Positions 59,201 through 64,000 of a stretch of DNA of 64,000 nt are shown here, piece by piece. This DNA comes from Zoroaster sp. YZ-2022 (lineage: Eukaryota > Echinodermata > Asteroidea > Forcipulatida > Zoroasteridae). The stretch spans positions 1,116,001 to 1,180,000 of the forward strand of contig CM055822.1 of the NCBI GenBank assembly GCA_029582265.1, read 5' to 3'. The translations under genes were made by a program, and so were the position numbers. The notes beneath the pieces were generated by a model, which saw only the letters and a program-made list of their open reading frames with translations, did not search any database and was not told the origin of the DNA. The stretch's first letter is position 1. Each line of letters begins with the position of its first letter.

Positions 59201-62200
59201 TGTTGACCCACTACGCATCAAACATCTTCCGGTCAAGTAAATAAGCACTGAAAACTCCATCCTAACAGTGAACTAATCTGACTGTTTGAATTGTAATAAA
59301 TAGAGAATTAGTCATTACAAATTGCTTACCATCCTAAAAGGACCTATAGTATAAATGCAAAATAATGGATAATGGCCTTACGTTTGGAACCAGCAGGTTC
59401 TTTCGCAAAGGTTGTTTGAATTGTAGTAATCAGAAATTAGTTTGAATTATATGTGTATATTACCTCCTGTAATACTGGGAGTACAGATGGTTTCCTTTGT
59501 TGAAGAAAGAATATCATCATGAGTGTGTATGCATAGGATGACAAACTACCTTTAGATGCATCACCAATGTCACAGATCTAACAAATTACAAACACAGATG
59601 AGTAGCATTGTATAATTATCGTTAATCCCACAAATTTAACTGTAGAGTATGTTTATCTATACTTGCCATTCCTTAAACTTCAATATACTTATTATAAGTG
59701 ATTCTTATTAAGCAAAAAATCTAATAGATAACACTGTGTTGATATTATATTAGACCTCTACTGCTACAGAGTAACAAAACTGTTCAGTTGCATTGCAAAC
59801 AATGAGTTGATAGTTACACAACTGAAGATAATACATGCATAAATTGTACTGCAAGTTTGCAATCCCCAAATGTGTAAATTGGTACAATTGACGGATACTA
59901 GCCAAGATGAAGAATGACCATGTAATTACTGTGTACTGCCTCTTAATGGATATTAAATAGGTAGTTAAGACTGTACCTTAGCAAACACTTTTGTTGTGTA
60001 GACCAACTGACGTACTCTTGAATCAATCTCGGAGTATGCAAGCAACATACATGTATTAGCCTGTGCTAGACAGTTGTATAGACTAATATCAGCATCTAAT
60101 TGCATATAGCGATCAACAAACTTAACAATCGGAACTTTGGCAGTTGAGATTGGAATCACTTTTTGCAAGGCCTTATGTCTCCTGAGCTTTTTAGCAAGGT
60201 CTTTAACGATGACTGGAATGTCTAACCTCTGAAATATTTAAATAAAAAGACAATTCAATTATATTTTCATGAATTGCCATGGTCTATTTCAGGTGACTAC
60301 ACACATTAGATAAACTCTGTAATTTTGTGACCAGATTCTATGAAATCTAAAAATGAAAATAGTTAAGGTCATAGTCCTTCATGCAAGCAATAATTTCCTG
60401 ATTTGTGTAAATATTGTTATTAATGTAGTATAATATCATGCATTAGTACTATTGGTTAAAGGGACAGTATTGTCACAATCAGAGCAGACTTTCAACAGGG
60501 CATGGAATTATAAATTCTCTTCGTCATGTGTATAAGAAGAGAATTGCTATCTCATCGTAAGTGTGAGATCACCTGTTAAAGTGTGATCTGTTATGCAAAG
60601 TGGTTTGATTGCTGTGCAGTGATGTGAATACAGGGGGTTAGGTAAGAGGTGTGAGGTGCTGTTTTCGAGTCATTCGCAGTCACCCCGTCACGCAATTCAT
60701 TTTTTCGAGGGCCCCTGATAAAATGTATTTCAAATTTTCATTTTGCTATATGATATATGCGACCCCGGGAGTTTGTTCGTTCGATCCAAGTTGCTCGATC
60801 GCCTTCGGGGGTCAGATAAGAATTTTCCAGAGTGATTTTCCCGACTGACAGTTTCTCGTAGTTTGACTCTGGTTTTTCGCTTATCTCAGGGTCTTGACTT
60901 TTATTGCGTATATCCATTTATTTGTATTATATTGCATTTGATGCCACTATGGTTTAACTTATTGCTACCTACGAAAGGTACCGTTTCTAAATTATGTTAA
61001 TGAGTATCGTTAGTGGTTTGTAACAGGTGTTGTATCATTAGTGGTTTGTATGATGTGAATACTGAGGTGTGAGGTACTGTGTTCGAGTCATTCGAAGTAA
61101 CCCCGTCACGCAATTCATTTCCCAGGTGTTCCCGATAAAAATGTATTTTTAAATGTTCATTTTGCGTCATATTATATGATATATGCGACCCTGGAGCTTG
61201 TTAGTTCGATCCAAGTTGCTCAATCACCTTCGGGGGTCAGATAAGAATTTTCCAGAGTGATTTTTCCCGACTGACAGTTTCTCGTAGCTTGCGTCTGGTT
61301 TTGATCTCTGGTTTTTCGCTTATCTCAGGGTCTTGACTTTTTTTTTGCGCAGACCCATTTATTTGTATTATAATATATTGCATTTGATGCCACGATGGTT
61401 TAACTTATTGCTACCTAAGAAAGGAACCGTTTTCTAAATTATGTTAATGAGTATCATTAGTGGTTTGTAACAGGCGTGGGTGACTGCAGCCTTTCCAAGA
61501 GTAAAACAGTAAAACATGTTATAATAACATATATTGCTTGTCCAAGTGTATGTGATTTAGTGGTTGTTGTCGGAGCTGAGATGAGATGCCCATTTTCCAG
61601 AACAGACCAAGTGTAAATATGCCCATAATTCACTAGGGAATTTGACTAGTGTGAAAAGGGCTTACGTTGGTAGGTTTTGAAAATGTTTCCAGCTATTGGC
61701 TAGTTATATAACACTTCAATACAACTGTAACATTTCAATTAGATATGATAAAGATGAAATATAAACATATTAAATATATGTGCTTACTTCTGCATTTTTA
61801 TGACGATGAAATGTTAAACTGATGTCCATGTCACTTTTTGAAAAGCCAAATCCATTTATTGATGAACCAAATAGTTGAAGTATGGCATCAGGGTAACCAT
61901 TATCACGGATAAACCACTCATAATACTTCACAGCTTTATCTCTGAGCCTCATCTCCCAGTCTTTCAGACAAAGTCTATCTATAACCAGCAAAGTAAAACA
62001 TAGTATACAATGATATAACTACATTGGTGCCAGTAACAACTTTGTTTAATGTTTTATCAGGTTCGTGAAAAGCACAACTTCTCAACATTAATATTATCCA
62101 ATATAACTTATTTATTACAAAGTGATATAATTATACTTTCATAATGGTTTTTAATTGTTCTACATAAGATCGTAAAAATAGGTTTCCTCCTGCGTTCTTT

Positions 62201-63670
62201 TTTTAACCAAAAATGTTAAACTTGTCTTGATAGATTGATATTAACAAAAAGTAACTGTAACTCAAACCTGTTTTCCACCAGAGTGATTTTATGCTTGACA
62301 TATTGTTTTGTAGTTGAGTACAAGCAGGTTTTGAGAGGTTTTGGAACAAGTTTAGTGATTGCAACTAAACTTGACTGAATTGACTACAAATTGCTATGAC
62401 CTTCAATTTCAATTATCAACATACACGTATCATAATGTTTTACTTTAATTATTTTTGCTTGAAACCTTTGTATCGTTTGTGCAAATCATTTAGGAGCAAA
62501 GAATAAACCCTAGTGACCCTAAATCCCTATTACAAATGACAAACCTGTAGCATTTATGCATAAGGCATCTATTCTTCGCATAAAACCTTTGTCCATTGGA
62601 GGCAATGGAATCGGCTTAGGAAGACTATCATCTGGACATTCCTGTAAACAGTGAAATCAGTGAAATGAGTTATGCACATTAGGACTGTTTTGAGTAAAAA
62701 AGGGATAACAAATTATGATTTTTGAGGTTGTTTGTTCTGCTATAAGGGATTATTTCCATGCATTTATTAACATGTAGACACTTTTTTGGCCTTAAATGAA
62801 CCTAATTTACTTTGATAAATATTGTGCAGGAAACTAAGATGAATATTAAGAATAATCAAGTACTTACAGAGATCTTATGACCCTCCTTTCCACACTCATT
62901 GCAAACAACCATAACCTTGTTGCCTCCTGTTAGAATCTTCTCATCAAATACAAAGTGGAACTCTTCATGGCTATCTGACTCATTCATAACAGCCTCTTTC
63001 TCCTGTTTGTTGACATCAAGGGAGACAATCTCATATTGTCTTGTATTAGCATCACAGCCTACAGCTTTATCTAAATGCTCCTCATGTAGCACTACATCAT
63101 CTTCAATACATGAGTGTATTTCAGCAATTTCAAAATCACTTAATCCTTGTTTAGCAATAACATCAATTGCTGAATCCAACAAGTTGTCTGGATCACTCCC
63201 AGTTACGCTTTTACTTGACTCCATCCCTGAATCATTTCTAGTGTTTATCTTGTGTTTTGATGACAATGACAGACTACAATCATTGGAATCATTTAACACT
63301 GAGTCACTTGAATAGTCAGCAGTTGTGCATTTCAGCAGATTTTCTGTTCCACTCTGTTGATTTTCAGTTACAGATTCCAGACTTCTAGTGGGCAGACTGC
63401 TTGTAGTGGCTTTGACATTACTGCTTGTATCCATATCACAGGGACTTTCATTCTTACATGTGAAATTCTTTGCATCAACTCTCTGACTGTTATGTTGAAG
63501 CTGAGATGTTGTGGATGGAGTGTTAGGATCTTTGACAGCTTTTCCTGCAACCTTCTGTGGCTTGCCAAAATAAAGAAGTGCATCTTGAAGCCTATCAACC
63601 ACATACTGAAACACATTGTTGGAGCTAATTAGACACTTGGCAATGTTCTTCTTGTTGGTGTCAAAGGGAT
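52849..63670 (-). CDS. Terminal uridylyltransferase, TUT4/TUT7 (ZCCHC11/ZCCHC6) homologue, 3' half
   Basis: Cytoplasmic RNA uridylyltransferase. In animals this family adds uridines to pre-let-7 and to mRNAs with short poly(A) tails, promoting decay (family knowledge). Exons in transcript order: 63670-62868, 62641-62545, 61978-61788, 60228-59977, 59577-59464, 58779-58702, 57876-57657, 57128-57043, 56420-56138, 55967-54907, then 53714-53529 or 53222-52849. Phases agree at every junction through the repeat exon. The active-site Asp residues and the PAP-associated domain are present, so the enzyme should be active. The N-terminal half lies beyond the window and the true C-terminus is unresolved. 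TUT4 and TUT7 are vertebrate duplicates, so this is named only as their homologue. Confidence 0.93.
53529..53714 (-). CDS. Alternative TUT 3' exon: K/Q/R-rich with its own stop
   Basis: The acceptor TTCCATAG/GAAACAGAG is in phase 0 and follows the repeat exon in frame. It encodes INDAWKQHQEERKHQKKQD and a Ser/Lys-rich continuation to TAA at 53531-53529. The only internal GT would cause an early stop in the Q-rich exon, so this exon is probably terminal or mutually exclusive with 53222-52849. Vertebrate TUT4 also has a basic segment after the last knuckle. Confidence 0.6.
   Translation of the reverse strand, partial: ETEIIQGKNINDAWKQHQEERKHQKKQDSRRSNSESSNKIGSKSNHYKTKERLQNYQIIRI
54907..55967 (-). 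CDS. TUT exon: about twenty 17-residue repeats (EAHTGAAPGTSGQATPI)
   Basis: A 51-bp unit is repeated about 20 times. The minus strand is open throughout. The acceptor CTAGCAG/GAACATC at 55967 and the donor GCT/gtatgt at 54907 are in exactly the phase (1 in, 0 out) needed to join the neighbouring TUT exons. The 1,061-bp exon adds 353 codons of Thr/Ser/Gly/Ala/Pro-rich, probably disordered sequence. Unit differences are mostly at one position (PIE, PIK, PIQ, or THTG versus AHTG). No such domain is known to me in TUT4/TUT7. The opposite strand is also open, as a by-product of the 51-bp period. Confidence 0.8.
56138..56420 (-). CDS. TUT exon: two tandem zinc-knuckle-like motifs without cysteines, then K/R/E-rich segment
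   Basis: Starts EFFFDVYLLTGGEAPP, aligned in position with the end of the PAP-associated region before the last knuckle in vertebrate TUTs. A 93-bp unit then occurs twice (56379-56287 and 56286-56194), each giving GVRGKIGHFPKDSPHHKR. This keeps the G-K-I-G-H-F-x-K-D frame of a CCHC knuckle, but the three Cys positions are P, R and S. A run of EAKKRK-type repeats follows. Donors at 56138 and 56105 are both good and differ by 33 in-frame bases. Confidence 0.88.
57043..58779 (-). CDS. TUT exons: PAP-associated domain
   Basis: Exons 58779-58702 (PEYIIEGWNAWYLVD), 57876-57657 (SVGELWLGFLRFFNEEF, RQHKPLTRFEKMWTG, AIEDPFDLDHNLGGGVSRK) and 57128-57043 (MATFIMQVFINAREHFGFP). The segment EDPFDLDHNLG contacts the UTP/RNA site in related enzymes. 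For the middle exon an acceptor 6 bp upstream (CCAG/CCACAG) is an alternative. Confidence 0.93.
57255..57514. mobile_element. MITE rich in GTCAAAA/TTGAC, copy 2
   Basis: Starts TGTAAGGGTCAAAATCAGTC and ends with the inverted GACTGATTTTTACCATTACA. It matches the copy at 50581-50824 and lies in the TUT intron between 57128 and 57657. Confidence 0.8.
58955..59063. repeat. 37-bp tandem repeat, three copies
   Basis: Units starting AATGAGGC at 58955, 58992 and 59029, each containing GACATAGGTGACAGCCTGAA. They lie in a TUT intron. Confidence 0.93.
59464..60228 (-). CDS. TUT exons: rest of the catalytic and central domain
   Basis: Exon 60228-59977 has AKVPIVKFVDR and the third catalytic Asp in DADISLYNCLAQANT. 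Exon 59577-59464 gives ICDIGDASKGSLSSYAYTL and FFLQQRKPSVLPVLQE, among the best conserved parts of TUT4/TUT7. Both are in phase 0 with strong GT-AG sites. Confidence 0.95.
60456..60509. mobile_element. MITE end, TTAAAGGGACA family, copy 3 (fragment)
   Basis: TTAAAGGGACAGTATTGTCA followed by CAGACTTTCAACAGGGCATG, then unrelated sequence. It lies in the TUT intron upstream of exon 60228. Confidence 0.7.
60610..61475. repeat. Tandem dimer of a ~447-bp repeat in a TUT intron
   Basis: Two diverged copies share GAGGTGTGAGGT, ACCCCGTCACGCAATTCATT, TTCGGGGGTCAGATAAGAAT, TGACAGTTTCTCGTAG and TATGTTAATGAGTATC. The second is offset by about 447 bp. GTTCGATCCAAGTTGCTC in each resembles a B box, so a tRNA-related SINE is possible but unproven. 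Confidence 0.75.
61788..61978 (-). CDS. TUT exon: nucleotidyltransferase active site
   Basis: Encodes LQLFGSSINGFGFSKSDMD, the GS motif and the DxD pair (DMD) that bind the two metal ions in this polymerase-beta-like fold. Phase 1 in, phase 0 out (GAA/gtaagc). Confidence 0.95.
62545..63670 (-). CDS. TUT exons: inter-domain linker and first visible CCHC zinc knuckle
   Basis: Exon 63670-62868 begins DPFDTNKKNIAKCL and YVVDRLQDALLYFGKPQ, the end of the first, non-catalytic-type module. A long acidic, Ser-rich linker follows. The exon ends in CNECGKEGHKIS. The last knuckle cysteine comes from the next exon (62641-62545), which starts ECPDDSLPKPIPLPP, so C-x2-C-x4-H-x4-C is split by an intron. 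The exon ends in phase 1. Confidence 0.92.
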
Positions 63671-64000
63671 CTAAAGTATACAAGATAATTAAGAAAGATT
63701 TCGCATTTTGTATTTCAATATCAATTAATAACAAATAAATCAGTATTCCTGCCTCACACATACACTTACCCAATTTGCCGATATGTTAAACTTTATTCCA
63801 AGGAGAATAAATAAATAAGTAAATAAATAACCAATCATTTGTTGCCACTGGGGGATTTTTATTCATCAATGGCAAGATCAGTGTTTGTTGTACCATATTT
63901 TCCACCTTTAACTAATCTATTTATTACATACACGTTGTATATAAACACATTGACCCTGGTTCCACTATCACTGCTTTGGCCAAAAAAAATTAATGGGATA
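63671..64000. other. TUT intron running off the window
   Basis: Directly upstream of the acceptor at 63671-63672 on the minus strand. No further exon is recognisable before the window end. Confidence 0.7.

Overview
The window is animal nuclear DNA: AT-rich, intron-rich and full of transposons. It carries parts of two multi-exon host genes that converge tail to tail. No prokaryotic or organellar feature was seen. The gene content (an adhesion GPCR with a GAIN/GPS module, a TUT4/TUT7-type terminal uridylyltransferase, a Gypsy LTR element, a DD41D mariner and many MITEs) suits a marine invertebrate, most likely a deuterostome such as an ambulacrarian or a cephalochordate. That placement is inference; nothing here fixes the species.

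Left third (about 1-22.9 kb, + strand): an adhesion GPCR gene read as 22 exons whose phases agree at all 21 junctions. In order it encodes a Ser/Thr-rich mucin-like stretch with four 28-residue repeats, a glycine-rich region, a GAIN-like region, a canonical GPS, seven transmembrane helices and a short basic tail. The 5' end is probably outside the window. Its introns hold an 81-bp minisatellite, several MITEs, LINE remnants and a nearly intact DD41D mariner with 215-bp terminal repeats.

Middle (about 22.9-52.8 kb): intergenic DNA made largely of repeats. It includes a very regular array of about 33 copies of an 84-bp unit, a 13.9-kb Gypsy element bounded by a CTAT target duplication, an insertion about 5 kb long inside its 5' LTR, a hAT-like element and inverted copies of another repeat. 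Downstream of pol the Gypsy element has an extra frame with two C2H2 zinc fingers, preceded by a splice-acceptor-like sequence.

Right part (52.8 kb to the window end, - strand): the 3' half of a TUT4/TUT7 homologue. Visible are a CCHC knuckle, the catalytic nucleotidyltransferase domain, the central and PAP-associated domains, a duplicated knuckle-like motif that has lost all its cysteines, a 1,061-bp exon of about twenty 17-residue repeats, and alternative K/R-rich or Q-rich C-terminal exons. The 5' half lies beyond the window.

The most notable observations are the repeat exon and cysteine-less knuckles in the TUT gene, the zinc-finger frame in the Gypsy element, the donor-site minisatellite in the GPCR gene, and two minisatellites that appear to have grown from the ends of one MITE family.
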